Below, in pieces: positions 36,864 through 46,051 of a stretch of 64,000 bases of DNA. The DNA is from Olivibacter jilunii. Its GTDB lineage: Bacteria > Bacteroidota > Bacteroidia > Sphingobacteriales > Sphingobacteriaceae. A program made the position numbers and the translations under genes. The notes under the pieces are model-generated. The model made no database searches. It had not been told where the DNA came from and saw nothing but the letters and a program-made list of their open reading frames with translations. The stretch spans positions 919,241 to 983,240 of the forward strand of contig NZ_LR027848.1 of assembly GCF_900607235.1 (NCBI RefSeq), in the 5' to 3' direction. The stretch's first letter is position 1. Each line of letters starts with the position of its first letter.

Positions 36864-37313
36864 CTATTTTATTGGAATATTGAAATTCACTTCATCGGGA
36901 GGTAAACATTCCCGATCGTTGCACACCATAAATTCAATGGTCCCTTTAACAGAGGTTGCGGCTTTATTGAGTTTGATTTTTTGTTGAAAGACAACCTCGT
37001 TTTCAAAGTATACAACATCCATGTCAAACACCTTCTCGAAGTGGCTTATCCCCTTCGGTTCACTGGTTTTTCCAACAGGGGTGTAATCTGTTGATTTTGT
37101 GAAAGTAAAACTGGTAGGCACCGGGCCACCGGGTTTGATGTTTTGAGAGTAAATATGCCAACCTTTATCGATGGTAGCTTTTATTAGAAGCACAGCCTCC
37201 GTTTTATTAATCTTTTTAGCAGCATAGGCCCATTTTACCGGCGTTTTAATCTGTGCGGACGCAATTAAGGTGCTGAAAATCAAAATGGCTAAAAATGCAC
37301 TTAATTTTTTCAT
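36864..37313 (-). CDS. Stand-alone DsbD alpha-type domain protein, secreted
   Basis: 149 residues with a signal peptide (residues 1-20, ending IASAQ). The rest matches the immunoglobulin-like N-terminal domain of DsbD (W-Y, LLIKATIDKGWHIYSQNI, FMVCNDRECLPPDEVNF), including the redox pair C-N-D-R-E-C-L-P-P. It would receive electrons from the membrane DsbD and pass them to client proteins. It lies 129 bases upstream of dsbD on the same strand, so the three-domain DsbD is split over two genes. The split arrangement is common in Bacteroidota. Confidence 0.85.
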   Translation of the reverse strand: MKKLSAFLAILIFSTLIASAQIKTPVKWAYAAKKINKTEAVLLIKATIDKGWHIYSQNIKPGGPVPTSFTFTKSTDYTPVGKTSEPKGISHFEKVFDMDVVYFENEVVFQQKIKLNKAATSVKGTIEFMVCNDRECLPPDEVNFNIPIK

Positions 37314-37510
37314 TTTAATACAATTTGTCTTTTTAGACGCTGTTGGTCAAAAAGGTTTAACTTATGTGTGAATAGTCGGCCTTGCAAACTATGGAGCGAG
37401 GACGGTGCAAACTTATAGAAAAGGAGGGGATTATGCAATTTGGTTACGTCTTCTTCGCCCCAACTTTAGTCAGTTCCGTGATTTCTCTTCTGCATACTTG
37501 GCAGGAATCC

Positions 37511-38308
37511 TCAAATGAACGCAATTTCTTTAATAGCGTGCTCTGTCAACTGGCCGTCAAAATCTACTATAAGTTTTCCTTCTTTGTTTACGTCAATGAC
37601 TGTGCCGCTTTTGTGTTGTCCTTGCACCAGAAAATTGGCAGGCTCCCCTAATCGGTAAAGAAGGCTTCTGTAACGACTTTTTTGCTGTATTATATGTTTT
37701 TCTTTAAGGCGTTGATATTCAGTGCTTAAGTGATAGCAAAGGCTTTGCAGTAAGGTGTTTATTTCAAAATCCTGATTCAGCAGCAGCTTAAGGGAAGAAG
37801 CCCTTGCCTGATTGTCACCAAAAACGGTTTGGTTAACATTTAGCGCTATGCCAATAATGGCATGTTTCCAGCTGCTTCCCCGCAGTATATTCTCTATAAG
37901 AATTCCTCCAATTTTTTTATCTAGGTAGTAAAGGTCGTTCGGCCATTTTATACGCAGATTTTCGCCCAATATCGGTTGAAGAGTATCCGCAATTGCTAAA
38001 CTAACGGCGATATTGAGATCGAACTGATCCTTTGGTAAAAGGAAGGTCGGGTTCAATAGAACACTACAAGTTAAGTTTTTACCTGGTTCACTTTTCCAAA
38101 TATTGCCCGCTTGTCCCTTTCCTGCATACTGCTCTACTGCCATTATTACAGTTCCTTCAGTATATGGCGTAGAATTTGACAGGTTAGATTTAAGATAATC
38201 ATTAGTTGAATTTACCCGTTGAAGAGTAATAATATTTTCTCCAACAATAAGTCCCAAAAAAGTGTTACTTTGCAAAGTCTTTGTGGCATTAAATGAAAAA
38301 CTGTTCAA
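37511..38308 (-). CDS. birA: Biotin--[acetyl-CoA-carboxylase] ligase, no DNA-binding domain
   Basis: 265 residues. Catalytic core motifs: LQRVNSTNDYLKS, AVEQYAGKGQAGNIWKS (the GRGRRGxxW-type biotinyl-AMP loop, here GKGQAGNIW), IKWPNDLYYLDKKIGGILIE (KWPND and KxGGIL). A C-terminal SH3-like domain follows (about 215-265). No N-terminal helix-turn-helix, so it is a group I enzyme that does not repress transcription. The start is uncertain: the longest frame uses TTG at 38308, and no ATG exists before the first conserved block. Divergent from rsfS with only 15 bases between. Confidence 0.92.
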   Translation of the reverse strand: MNSFSFNATKTLQSNTFLGLIVGENIITLQRVNSTNDYLKSNLSNSTPYTEGTVIMAVEQYAGKGQAGNIWKSEPGKNLTCSVLLNPTFLLPKDQFDLNIAVSLAIADTLQPILGENLRIKWPNDLYYLDKKIGGILIENILRGSSWKHAIIGIALNVNQTVFGDNQARASSLKLLLNQDFEINTLLQSLCYHLSTEYQRLKEKHIIQQKSRYRSLLYRLGEPANFLVQGQHKSGTVIDVNKEGKLIVDFDGQLTEHAIKEIAFI

Positions 38309-38323
38309 AACTAAAATTTTTTA

Positions 38324-38698
38324 ATGGTAAAAGGTAAAAAGGTTAAAGAATCCACTCATCTCTCGGAGATTATTATACACGGTATCCAAGAGAAGAAAGG
38401 TAACGAAATAGTTAGATTAGACCTCCAAAATGTACATAGCTCTGTTTCTGATTATTTTGTAATATGTCATGCCGAATCGACAACCCAAGTGAGGGCGATA
38501 GCGAAAAGTGTGGAAGAGGAAGTGTATAAAGCGGTTAAACAAGATCCATGGCGAAAAGAAGGGTTAGATCATGCTGAATGGATTTTGCTGGATTACATAG
38601 ACGTTGTTGTACATATCTTCAAAACGGATAAAAGGCAATTTTATGCGATAGAAGATTTATGGGGCGATGCAGAACTGAAATATTTTCAAAGTGCATAA
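38324..38698 (+). CDS. rsfS: Ribosome silencing factor (Iojap family)
   Basis: 124 residues, the standard length. Family motifs: LDLQNVHSSVSDYFVICHAEST, TQVRAIAKSVEEEV, EGLDHAEWILLDYIDVVVHIF and YAIEDLWGDAE. It binds ribosomal protein uL14 of the 50S subunit and blocks joining with 30S in starvation. Located directly upstream of ftsH (38 bases), the usual Bacteroidota order, so the two are probably one transcript. A short divergent spacer with a palindromic CTTTGCAAAG (about 38269-38278) lies over the start of birA on the other strand. Confidence 0.95.
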   Translation: MVKGKKVKESTHLSEIIIHGIQEKKGNEIVRLDLQNVHSSVSDYFVICHAESTTQVRAIAKSVEEEVYKAVKQDPWRKEGLDHAEWILLDYIDVVVHIFKTDKRQFYAIEDLWGDAELKYFQSA

Positions 38699-38736
38699 GA
38701 TCCCGAGCTAAATAAACAAAGAGGATAAAACAATTT

Positions 38737-40860
38737 ATGAAAGATAATATGTCAAATCAACCTGGGAAAATAAAGAAAGTTCCGGGGAAGAAAATCAGCC
38801 CCAAACCTCCTAAATTCAATATCATGTGGTTATGGATAGCCATGATATTGGGTTTTATTGCTCTTCAGTACGTTTTCACGGGAGAGAGTGCGAAAGAAAT
38901 TACCTATCAACGATTTGAATCTACCATGTTGAAAGAAGGAGACGTGGAAAAGTTGGTAGCATATAAGCGAAATGAGTTAATTGGTGTTGAGGTTTATATT
39001 AAAAAGGATAAACTCAATCAAGAGAAATATAAGGACGTGCGCCCAAAAAATAACGGGCTTAATCTTTCCACCGGTAGTGCGGGACCCCAGTACTTTTTTC
39101 AAGATGGATCCTTCGATGCTTTGGAGCGTAAGTTAAACGCTGCACAGCAAGGTGTTCCCGAAAATCAACGGGTGAGTGTTACATTGGAGGAGAGAAATAG
39201 TCCTTGGACCGGCTGGTTACTGTCTATCATCCTGCCCTTGGGTCTTGTGATTCTTTTTTGGGTTTTCATTATGCGCCGAATGGGTGGCGGTGCCGGTGGT
39301 GCCGGCGGTCAGATTTTCAATATTGGTAAATCGAAGGCACAGCTATTTGATAAAGAATCTCAAGTAAATATTACCTTCAATGACGTGGCGGGATTGGAAG
39401 AGGCCAAGCAGGAGGTTATGGAAATTGTAGATTTTCTAAGAAATCCCAAGAAATATACCAATCTCGGAGGAAAGATTCCGAAGGGCGCGCTATTAGTAGG
39501 ATCTCCAGGAACAGGGAAAACATTGTTGGCTAAGGCTGTTGCAGGAGAGGCGCAAGTACCGTTCTTTTCGTTATCGGGATCAGACTTCGTTGAAATGTTT
39601 GTTGGGGTTGGAGCTTCGCGTGTGCGGGATTTATTCAAACAGGCGAAAGATAAGGCCCCTTGCATTATCTTCATCGATGAGATCGATGCGATTGGACGCG
39701 CTCGTGGCAAAAATAATATTGTTGGCGGGAATGATGAAAGAGAGAATACACTTAATCAACTATTGGTTGAGATGGATGGATTCGGCACGGATTCGGGTAT
39801 TATCATCTTAGCTGCAACAAACCGACCGGATGTACTAGACTCGGCTTTATTGAGACCGGGGCGTTTTGATCGACAGATTTCGATCGATAAGCCGGATTTG
39901 GTAGGCCGGGAGCAGATATTTAAAGTGCATTTGAAGCCGATTAAACTGGCAGCAGATGTAGAAGCGAAGAAATTATCGGCGCAAACACCTGGTTTTGCAG
40001 GGGCAGAAATCGCTAACGTTTGTAATGAAGCCGCGCTTATAGCCGCTCGTAAAAATAAAGAATCGGTTGATATGCAGGATTTCCAAGATGCAATCGATCG
40101 GGTTATCGGCGGATTGGAGAAGAAAAATAAAATTATTTCTCCTGAAGAGAAGCGAATTGTCGCTTATCACGAAGCTGGACACGCTATAGCTGGATGGTTC
40201 TTGGAACATGCTGATCCTTTGGTTAAGGTATCCATCGTTCCTCGTGGAGTAGCCGCTTTAGGTTATGCCCAATACTTGCCGAAAGAGCAGTTTTTGTATA
40301 CCACGGAGCAGTTAATTGACGGTATGTGCATGACCATGGGCGGAAGGGTTGCTGAAGATCTTACTTTTGGCAAAATTTCTACAGGGGCGCAGAATGACTT
40401 GGAGCGCATTACCAAATTAGCTTATGCAATGGTGGCTGTATATGGTATGAATAATAAGGTTGGTAATATATCGTTTAACGATAGTCAGGAGTCTCAATTC
40501 CAAAAACCTTACTCCGAAAAGACGGCGGAGCTTATTGATGAAGAAGTTCGTAAATTGATAAGCGATGTTTATGAGAAAACGCGGCAATTGCTTAGCGAAA
40601 AGTCAGGCGGACTGAAGGCCTTAGCAGAAAAGTTATTGGAAAAAGAAATATTATTCCAATCGGATTTAGAGGAAATCTTAGGCAAAAGGCCTTTCGACCA
40701 CCGTACTACATATGACGAATTTGTGAACGGTGATGAAGGTTCTTCTGATCAACGGAAAGCAGCTGAGGGGCTCATGCATGAAGGTGTAGGGGACAATTCC
40801 GGAACCTTCGATAAAACCAAATCCTCCGATGAAAACAGTACAACTGACACGGTGAAATAA
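38737..40860 (+). CDS. ftsH: ATP-dependent zinc metalloprotease FtsH
   Basis: 707 residues. Two membrane helices (about 29-47 and 158-178) flank a periplasmic domain. The AAA module has Walker [14 protein letters not shown] (about 252), Walker [14 protein letters not shown], the second region of homology [11 protein letters not shown], and the pore motif MFVGVGAS. The M41 protease domain has the zinc motif HEAGHA (about 477). A Gly-rich stretch ([10 protein letters not shown]) follows TM2. It degrades misassembled membrane proteins and regulators. The Ser/Asp-rich C-terminal tail (about 660-707) is longer than in E. coli. A start at the next ATG (38749) cannot be excluded. Confidence 0.96.
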   Translation: MKDNMSNQPGKIKKVPGKKISPKPPKFNIMWLWIAMILGFIALQYVFTGESAKEITYQRFESTMLKEGDVEKLVAYKRNELIGVEVYIKKDKLNQEKYKDVRPKNNGLNLSTGSAGPQYFFQDGSFDALERKLNAAQQGVPENQRVSVTLEERNSPWTGWLLSIILPLGLVILFWVFIMRRMGGGAGGAGGQIFNIGKSKAQLFDKESQVNITFNDVAGLEEAKQEVMEIVDFLRNPKKYTNLGGKIPKGALLVGSPGTGKTLLAKAVAGEAQVPFFSLSGSDFVEMFVGVGASRVRDLFKQAKDKAPCIIFIDEIDAIGRARGKNNIVGGNDERENTLNQLLVEMDGFGTDSGIIILAATNRPDVLDSALLRPGRFDRQISIDKPDLVGREQIFKVHLKPIKLAADVEAKKLSAQTPGFAGAEIANVCNEAALIAARKNKESVDMQDFQDAIDRVIGGLEKKNKIISPEEKRIVAYHEAGHAIAGWFLEHADPLVKVSIVPRGVAALGYAQYLPKEQFLYTTEQLIDGMCMTMGGRVAEDLTFGKISTGAQNDLERITKLAYAMVAVYGMNNKVGNISFNDSQESQFQKPYSEKTAELIDEEVRKLISDVYEKTRQLLSEKSGGLKALAEKLLEKEILFQSDLEEILGKRPFDHRTTYDEFVNGDEGSSDQRKAAEGLMHEGVGDNSGTFDKTKSSDENSTTDTVK

Positions 40861-40882
40861 TCGTTTTACCAAAACTAATATC

Positions 40883-40921
40883 AAAAGAGACGCAGCTAAG
40901 TTGGTTGCGTCTCTTTTTTTA
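40883..40921 (+). terminator. Intrinsic terminator of rsfS-ftsH
   Basis: AAAAGAGACGCA pairs with TGCGTCTCTTTT around an 11-base loop, with a T-run after it. Confidence 0.9.
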
Positions 40922-40998
40922 TACTACCTAATTGGTTACACAGTCTATCTTCTCTTTCAGGTTTTTAATAAAAAACTTATAACTTGCACTTTAAATAG

Positions 40999-41649
40999 AT
41001 GACTATGCAAGAAGCTACTGCGAAGGAAAGATTGTTGAAGAAAATACGAAAAGCGTTGTTGCTAAAGCGGGATAATCCCTACCCTAATTTGGAAGAAGTG
41101 CCTCTATATAAAGAGTCTGATGAAGCCATTGAGATTATGTTCGCTCAAAATTTTACAGCCGTTGCCGGTAACTTCGTTTTTTGTGAGGATGAAATCCAAC
41201 TGATAGAAAGCTTACTTGCCATTACGGAAAAGGAAAATATTAAGCGGATTTATGCTTGGGAGAGCGAGATACAAGAAATACTTGATCGGTATGAATTTCC
41301 ATTCTTTAGAGGGGACGCGGAGTTTCAAAAAGCAGAAATGGGTATTACGAAATGTGAGGCACTCATTGCACGGTCAGGAAGTATTTTAGTAAGCAATGGC
41401 GGTGCTGCAGGAAGAAGATTGAGCATTTATCCTCATGTACATGTCGTAATCGCCTATATGTCGCAACTGGTAATGGATCTAAAGGACGGATTTGAAGTTG
41501 TCAAGCGAAAATACGAGCAGATACCTACCATGATCAGTGCAATTACAGGCCCGAGCAGGACTGCCGATATTGAAAAGACCTTAGTTTTAGGAGCTCACGG
41601 GCCTAAACAATTATATCTACTATTGTTGGACGACACGATTGAGTCATAA
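40999..41649 (+). CDS. LUD-domain protein (LutC/YkgG-like)
   Basis: 216 residues. Typical LUD features: ALLLKRDNPYPNLEE at the start, GVTKCEALIARSGSILV-like segment (MGITKCEALIARSGSILVSNG), GRRLSIYPHVHVVI, ISAITGPSRTADIEKTLVLGAHGPKQLYLLLLD. LutC-type proteins belong to L-lactate utilisation complexes, but here there are no lutA or lutB genes; the gene follows ftsH, as it often does in Bacteroidota. Role is unknown in this context. It ends one base before a large inverted repeat. Confidence 0.85.
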   Translation: MTMQEATAKERLLKKIRKALLLKRDNPYPNLEEVPLYKESDEAIEIMFAQNFTAVAGNFVFCEDEIQLIESLLAITEKENIKRIYAWESEIQEILDRYEFPFFRGDAEFQKAEMGITKCEALIARSGSILVSNGGAAGRRLSIYPHVHVVIAYMSQLVMDLKDGFEVVKRKYEQIPTMISAITGPSRTADIEKTLVLGAHGPKQLYLLLLDDTIES

Positions 41650-41650
41650 C

Positions 41651-41696
41651 AATATACTAATATTTTTAGCCGTAATACTAAATATATTAGTATATT
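41651..41696 (+). promoter_or_regulatory. 19-bp inverted repeat over the promoter of the radical SAM gene
   Basis: Arms at 41651-41669 and 41678-41696 match in reverse complement with one mismatch, around an 8-base loop. The right arm overlaps the -7 box TATATTTG (41691-41698). It lies exactly between the LUD stop and the next gene, so it could be an operator for a repressor, or a hairpin ending the LUD transcript. There is no terminal T-run of the usual kind. Confidence 0.55.
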
Positions 41697-41701
41697 TGTT
41701 T

Positions 41702-42772
41702 ATGGATACAATGCAAAATGAGGAGTATTTTAAGGGTAGGGGAGCTCAAATAAATACACACAATAAGTTTTTTAAAAACAAATATGTTTGTGAGCACATA
41801 GAGGGCTTAGATGAGCCTTTTCTGGAAAATACAGCTACTCAGATCATAGAGTCTTATCCTAAACAGATTATAAGTGAGAGTGACAGTCCGGATTTACGCT
41901 TTATGAGGTCAATAAATCCTTATCAAGGATGCGAGCACGGGTGCATTTATTGCTATGCTCGGAATGCGCATGAATATTGGGGGTATAGCGCCGGACTGGA
42001 TTTTGAAAGAAAAATTATTGTAAAACGTAATTGTGCAACCCTCTTAGAGAAGGAGTTTAACGCAAAAGGTTATGTTCCTTCAACCATTATGCTGTCCGGA
42101 AATACCGATTGTTATCAGCCGCTGGAGCGCAAACTTAAGCTTACACGATCTTTGCTTTACGTTTTTTTGAAATATAAGCATCCCGTTTCCATTATTAGTA
42201 AGAATAACCTGATACTTCGTGATCTGGACATTTTAACTGAACTGGCAAAATGGAAACTGGTACATGTAGCAGTTACGATCAATTCTTTAAATGAGGAATT
42301 AAGGCAAAAAATGGAACCTAGAACGGTAACGGCTGCTGGGCGACTGAATGTGATAAAGAAATTGACGGATGCCGGCATCCCGGTCATGTTAATGTGTGCG
42401 CCAATTGTACCGGGTTTGAACAGCGACGAAATGCCGGCCCTTATTGAGCAAGCGGCAAAGCATGGAGCCACTGCAGCTTCTTTTACCATTGTAAGACTTA
42501 ATGGAGCAATCGGGGAGATATTTAAAGATTGGGTTCATAAGGCCTACCCGGATAGGGCTGAAAAAATTTTGCATGGTATTGCTGCGTGTCATGGTGGAAA
42601 TTTAAATGACAGTCAGTTTGGTAGGCGGATTAGAGGAGAAGGACAACTCGCCGATAGTCTGCATCAGCTATTTAAATTGTCGGTGTCGCGCTTTATGGGT
42701 GAAAATAAGCTGACCGAATTACGTAGCGATCTATTCGTTCCAACCAAGGGGAAACAATTAGGATTATTCTAA
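41702..42772 (+). CDS. Radical SAM protein, PA0069/Rv2578c (SplB-like) family
   Basis: 356 residues from the ATG at 41702; the frame extends upstream through the promoter and inverted repeat, so an earlier start is unlikely, and the ATG at 41711 is also possible. Cluster motif CEHGCIYCYAR (Cys77, Cys81, Cys84). Early part: KGRGAQINTHNKFF, typical of the family. Then HEYWGYSAGLDFE, STIMLSGNTDCYQPLE, KYKHPVSIISKN, VAVTINSLNEELRQKMEPRT, MCAPIVPGLNSDE. This subfamily is related to spore photoproduct lyase and has been linked with DNA repair or elongator-like chemistry, but no activity is assigned with certainty. The -7 box is 4 bases upstream, so the mRNA would be leaderless. Confidence 0.85.
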   Translation: MDTMQNEEYFKGRGAQINTHNKFFKNKYVCEHIEGLDEPFLENTATQIIESYPKQIISESDSPDLRFMRSINPYQGCEHGCIYCYARNAHEYWGYSAGLDFERKIIVKRNCATLLEKEFNAKGYVPSTIMLSGNTDCYQPLERKLKLTRSLLYVFLKYKHPVSIISKNNLILRDLDILTELAKWKLVHVAVTINSLNEELRQKMEPRTVTAAGRLNVIKKLTDAGIPVMLMCAPIVPGLNSDEMPALIEQAAKHGATAASFTIVRLNGAIGEIFKDWVHKAYPDRAEKILHGIAACHGGNLNDSQFGRRIRGEGQLADSLHQLFKLSVSRFMGENKLTELRSDLFVPTKGKQLGLF

Positions 42773-42818
42773 CGATTAATAACAATTTTTTAGTACTTTC
42801 AACCCTATTATTTAAGAT

Positions 42819-43451
42819 ATGGAGAGTTATATCACAGAAACACCTGTTGCCAGCCTAATTTTTGTTTTTACGCTTATCACCAGTATTTATGCCTTTTCAA
42901 ATCACGGTGTTCTTGAAAAGTTTATGCTGCATCCATATAGCATAAGTAGGGGAGCGCGAATATATACATTACTTACCAGTGGCATGATTCACCGTGATTG
43001 GATGCATTTATTTTTTAACATGTTCACCTTCTCTTTTTTCGGTTTTCAATTAGAAAAAATTTTGGTATCCATCAGCAGCTGGGGACATGTACAATTTGCT
43101 TTAATTTATCTGTTGAGCTTGGTTATTAGTGATATAACCACCATTATGAAGCAGAAAAACAATTACAATTACTATAGTTTGGGGGCTTCAGGTGCCATCT
43201 GTGGGGTACTTTTTAGTGCTATTCTATTTCAACCCACCTCTTATATAGGTGTGTTTTTTATTCCCATCCCTGCGGTTATTTTTGGTCCCTTGTTTTTATT
43301 CTATTGTGTGTGGGCAGCTAAAGTAGGGCGCGATAGCATCAACCATGATGCACACTTTTATGGTGCGATCGTTGGCCTTGTTGTTACGGTATTACTATAC
43401 CCTCAGGTTATTGGTCACTTTTTCAGCGCCGTAGGACAACTGTTCACTTAG
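42819..43451 (+). CDS. Rhomboid-family intramembrane serine protease
   Basis: 210 residues, about six membrane helices. The catalytic pair is visible: Ser in SLGASGAICGVLFSAI (GASG motif, helix 4) and His in NHDAHFYGAIVGL (helix 6). The HRDWMHLFFNMFTF segment before helix 2 is the conserved H-x3-H-x3-N region. It cleaves membrane-embedded substrates. The substrate here is not known. It overlaps by four bases (stops sharing TTAG) with the convergent hypothetical gene downstream. Confidence 0.9.
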   Translation: MESYITETPVASLIFVFTLITSIYAFSNHGVLEKFMLHPYSISRGARIYTLLTSGMIHRDWMHLFFNMFTFSFFGFQLEKILVSISSWGHVQFALIYLLSLVISDITTIMKQKNNYNYYSLGASGAICGVLFSAILFQPTSYIGVFFIPIPAVIFGPLFLFYCVWAAKVGRDSINHDAHFYGAIVGLVVTVLLYPQVIGHFFSAVGQLFT

Positions 43452-44437
43452 TCGCCATAAGTCTTAGGTAAATCAATTGCTTCACACGGGCGGAATGATC
43501 CGTTTTGATCCGCCAAAAATGTCATCGGGTTTTCAGGATCCTTAATGATTTCAAATAAGGTAAAACCCCAAGGTTTCCAGAAATTTTCCAGTACCTGTCC
43601 ATATGTCTTAGCTTGAAACGTATCAAAGATGGGGCGTGTGTCCATGCCCGCTAGTGGCATAGGTTCGATATAGACGATTTTTTCGGTTGGCAGTATGGCA
43701 TATTCAGGTAGCCGATTAAAGAGATAAGCAGAATAAAAAAATAAGCCACAAATCTCTTCAAACTGAATGGGATGCAGTTTTTTTCCGGATACTAACTGAA
43801 GCTTCCGCTCGTGATATCTATTATTGGCTCCGTTGTCTTGCAAGCAAGCTACAATGCCGAAATTGTTCATTCGTAATGAGAAAACCAATGTGTTAATTTC
43901 ATCTCGATAACTGAATTTGTCTTCCGGACTGTCTATTTCAAATACGTTGATGCTGAAAGGTAAACTGCCTTCGAATTCCATAGATTTAATCATCGATTGC
44001 AGCATAACATGTAGATTGGAAAATTTTTTGGCTAGAACCTGCGAAAAGTTCATCGCTTCACCGCTCATATGCTGTTGCCTGATCCCAATCTGTATTTCAT
44101 TGAATACAATTCCATAAAGAAGCTTTCCAATCCATTGAAACAATAATTGCTTGTTAAGTTTGATTACTTCCTGATAGCCTCCTAAAAAAGCCGCTTTTAC
44201 TTCCTCTTCTAACTTTTCCAATCTATCAGAAGTGTCTGCCGAACAAGGCACCTTAAGCTTTTTGTAAGTCGTTATACTTTCGTCGAGCAACTTGAATGGC
44301 TTTTCTTCTAAATGATAATGTTGCATCAGCCAGGAAGGGAACACCTGTATTTGTTCTTCGGATGATGTTAACGTTTGCCCACTTAAAAAGCAAGTCTTAT
44401 TGTCAAACGAAAATTTATGAAAGGGGTAGTATAACAT
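43448..44437 (-). CDS. Hypothetical protein, not recognised
   Basis: 329 residues without signal peptide or membrane helix. It opens YYPFHKFSFDNKTCFLSG, a pattern like a short zinc-less beta hairpin, then a Lys-rich helical middle (KLEEEVKAAFLGGYQEVIKL, LLFQWIGKLLYGIVFNEIQIGIRQ), and ends KTYGQVLENFWKPWGFTLFEI with a Pro-rich tail (FRPCEAIDLPKTYGD). I know no named domain for it; it resembles uncharacterised conserved proteins of Bacteroidota. It is the last gene after the nucleotide-sugar and four-helix genes on the minus strand and may be co-transcribed with them, but the spacing (84 bases) is long. Confidence 0.65.
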   Translation of the reverse strand: MLYYPFHKFSFDNKTCFLSGQTLTSSEEQIQVFPSWLMQHYHLEEKPFKLLDESITTYKKLKVPCSADTSDRLEKLEEEVKAAFLGGYQEVIKLNKQLLFQWIGKLLYGIVFNEIQIGIRQQHMSGEAMNFSQVLAKKFSNLHVMLQSMIKSMEFEGSLPFSINVFEIDSPEDKFSYRDEINTLVFSLRMNNFGIVACLQDNGANNRYHERKLQLVSGKKLHPIQFEEICGLFFYSAYLFNRLPEYAILPTEKIVYIEPMPLAGMDTRPIFDTFQAKTYGQVLENFWKPWGFTLFEIIKDPENPMTFLADQNGSFRPCEAIDLPKTYGD

Positions 44438-44521
44438 TGTTAAATAGTTAATAGGGAACTTGTTAATAGTTAGTAGGAAATAGAGAACTTGTTAATAGAA
44501 ATGTTGGATCGAGATAACTAA

Positions 44522-44881
44522 TCATTTTGTCTTCAATATCTGTATAAGTTTTATCAACATTCTCTTTATATGGATAATTTCTTCTTGCAACCGGCTATTT
44601 TCAATACAGAAATTTAAGCGCTTAGCAATTTCCAATTGTGTTTCTATCTCAACGATAGATCCTAAGCTAACATATAAAAATTGTATGTATTCCTTAACAA
44701 ATTGTCTTGCGGCTCCTTCTGCAATATTTGAAGGGATTGATATAGCAGCCCTTCTCATTTGACTGGTAAGGCCAAATTTTTCTTCTTCAGGAAATTTAGC
44801 GGTTAATTGATAAATGTTCTGGACAAAGTCCAAAGACTTTTGATATACTAATAAATCTTTATGGGAATTAATTTCATTCAT
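44522..44881 (-). CDS. Four-helix bundle protein (S23/IVP family)
   Basis: 119 residues. It matches the small four-helix bundle proteins first seen in intervening sequences of 23S rRNA: KDLLVYQKSLDFV, FPEEEKFGLTSQMRRAAISIPSNIAEGAAR, SLGSIVEIETQLEIAKRL. All helices are complete. A second paralogue sits in the arg operon (59948-60310) and shares the FPxEExxGLTSQxRR and SIPxNIAE motifs. Function unknown. It follows rfbB by 91 bases on the same strand. Confidence 0.85.
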   Translation of the reverse strand: MNEINSHKDLLVYQKSLDFVQNIYQLTAKFPEEEKFGLTSQMRRAAISIPSNIAEGAARQFVKEYIQFLYVSLGSIVEIETQLEIAKRLNFCIENSRLQEEIIHIKRMLIKLIQILKTK

Positions 44882-44972
44882 AAGCTAACCTTGAAATGAC
44901 AGCGCATATCGAAAGAGGAAAGGGCGCTTAAAGCTTTACGCTATTAACCACTCCCTTGTTCCCTATTAACAG

Positions 44973-46013
44973 CTAACTATATTGCTTATTATAATATTCC
45001 TGATAGGCTCCCGAGGTTACGTTATTTAGCCATTCTTCATTTGCTAAATACCAATCAACGGTCTTTTCCAATCCTTCTTCGAACTGTAAGCTAGGCACCC
45101 ATCCCAAATCTTTTTGCAGTTTTGTGGAATCGATCGCATACCGTAAATCATGGCCTGCACGATCTTTAACGAAAGTGATAAGTTTTGCCGATTCGCCTGC
45201 GGGTCGTCCCAACTTCCGATCCATAATGTTACAAAGTAATCGGATCAGATCAATGTTTTTCCATTCATTATGCCCACCAATATTGTAGGTATCGCCGGCC
45301 TTTGCTTGGTGGAAAATAACGTCGATGGCACGGGCATGGTCTTCTACCCACAACCAATCCCTAACATTTTCCCCTTTCCCATAAACAGGCACGGGTTTAT
45401 TGTTTTTTATATTATGAATTGCTAAGGGAATCAGTTTTTCCGGGAAGTGATGGGAACCATAATTGTTTGAACAATTTGAGATGACCGTATTAAGCCCATA
45501 CGTATCATGATAGGCCCTGACAAAGTGATCGGAGCTTGCCTTTGAAGCAGAGTAAGGTGAGTGTGGGTCGTACTTCGTTTCTTCGGTGAACATACCACTT
45601 TCTCCCAAGGCGCCATAGACCTCATCTGTACTAACATGATAAAAACGTTTGCTACTATCACCTTCCCAGTATTTCCGCGCAGCATTCAATAAGTTGACAG
45701 TTCCAACGACATTGGTCAGTACAAAATCCAAGGGGTTGCTAATAGAGCGATCTACGTGCGACTCAGCAGCAAGATGGATTACGGCATCCGGTTTGACACG
45801 CTCGAACAGCTCATTGATAAATGCAGCGTCAGTAATGTCACCCTTTACGAATTCATAGTTCACCTGATCTTCTATATCCGATAAGTTGGCAAGGTTACCG
45901 GCATATGTTAATTTATCGAGGTTAATAATGTGGTATTGCGGATAGTTGTTAACAAAACGTCTTACTACGTGCGATCCAATAAATCCGGCACCTCCTGTTA
46001 TAATGATATTCAT
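44973..46013 (-). CDS. rfbB: dTDP-glucose 4,6-dehydratase
   Basis: 346 residues from the ATG at 46013. The open frame extends to 46139, but the extension lies inside galE and the family begins IIITGGAGFIGSHVV. Motifs: TGGAGFIGS (NAD), HLAAESHVDRSI, STDEVYG, SPYSASKASSDHFVRAYHDTYG (Tyr-x3-Lys), NCSNNYGSHHFPEKLIPL, GENVRDWLWVEDHARAI. It turns dTDP-glucose into dTDP-4-keto-6-deoxyglucose, the first step toward rhamnose and other deoxy sugars. rfbA, C and D are not in the window. Confidence 0.95.
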   Translation of the reverse strand: MNIIITGGAGFIGSHVVRRFVNNYPQYHIINLDKLTYAGNLANLSDIEDQVNYEFVKGDITDAAFINELFERVKPDAVIHLAAESHVDRSISNPLDFVLTNVVGTVNLLNAARKYWEGDSSKRFYHVSTDEVYGALGESGMFTEETKYDPHSPYSASKASSDHFVRAYHDTYGLNTVISNCSNNYGSHHFPEKLIPLAIHNIKNNKPVPVYGKGENVRDWLWVEDHARAIDVIFHQAKAGDTYNIGGHNEWKNIDLIRLLCNIMDRKLGRPAGESAKLITFVKDRAGHDLRYAIDSTKLQKDLGWVPSLQFEEGLEKTVDWYLANEEWLNNVTSGAYQEYYNKQYS

Positions 46014-46051
46014 GGTCTTTCTATTAAGTATGTTTGCTAAACACAATTTTA

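Noticed and set aside
37382-37651. Plus-strand frame of 89 codons
   Set aside because: It overlaps birA on the other strand and has no protein-like features.
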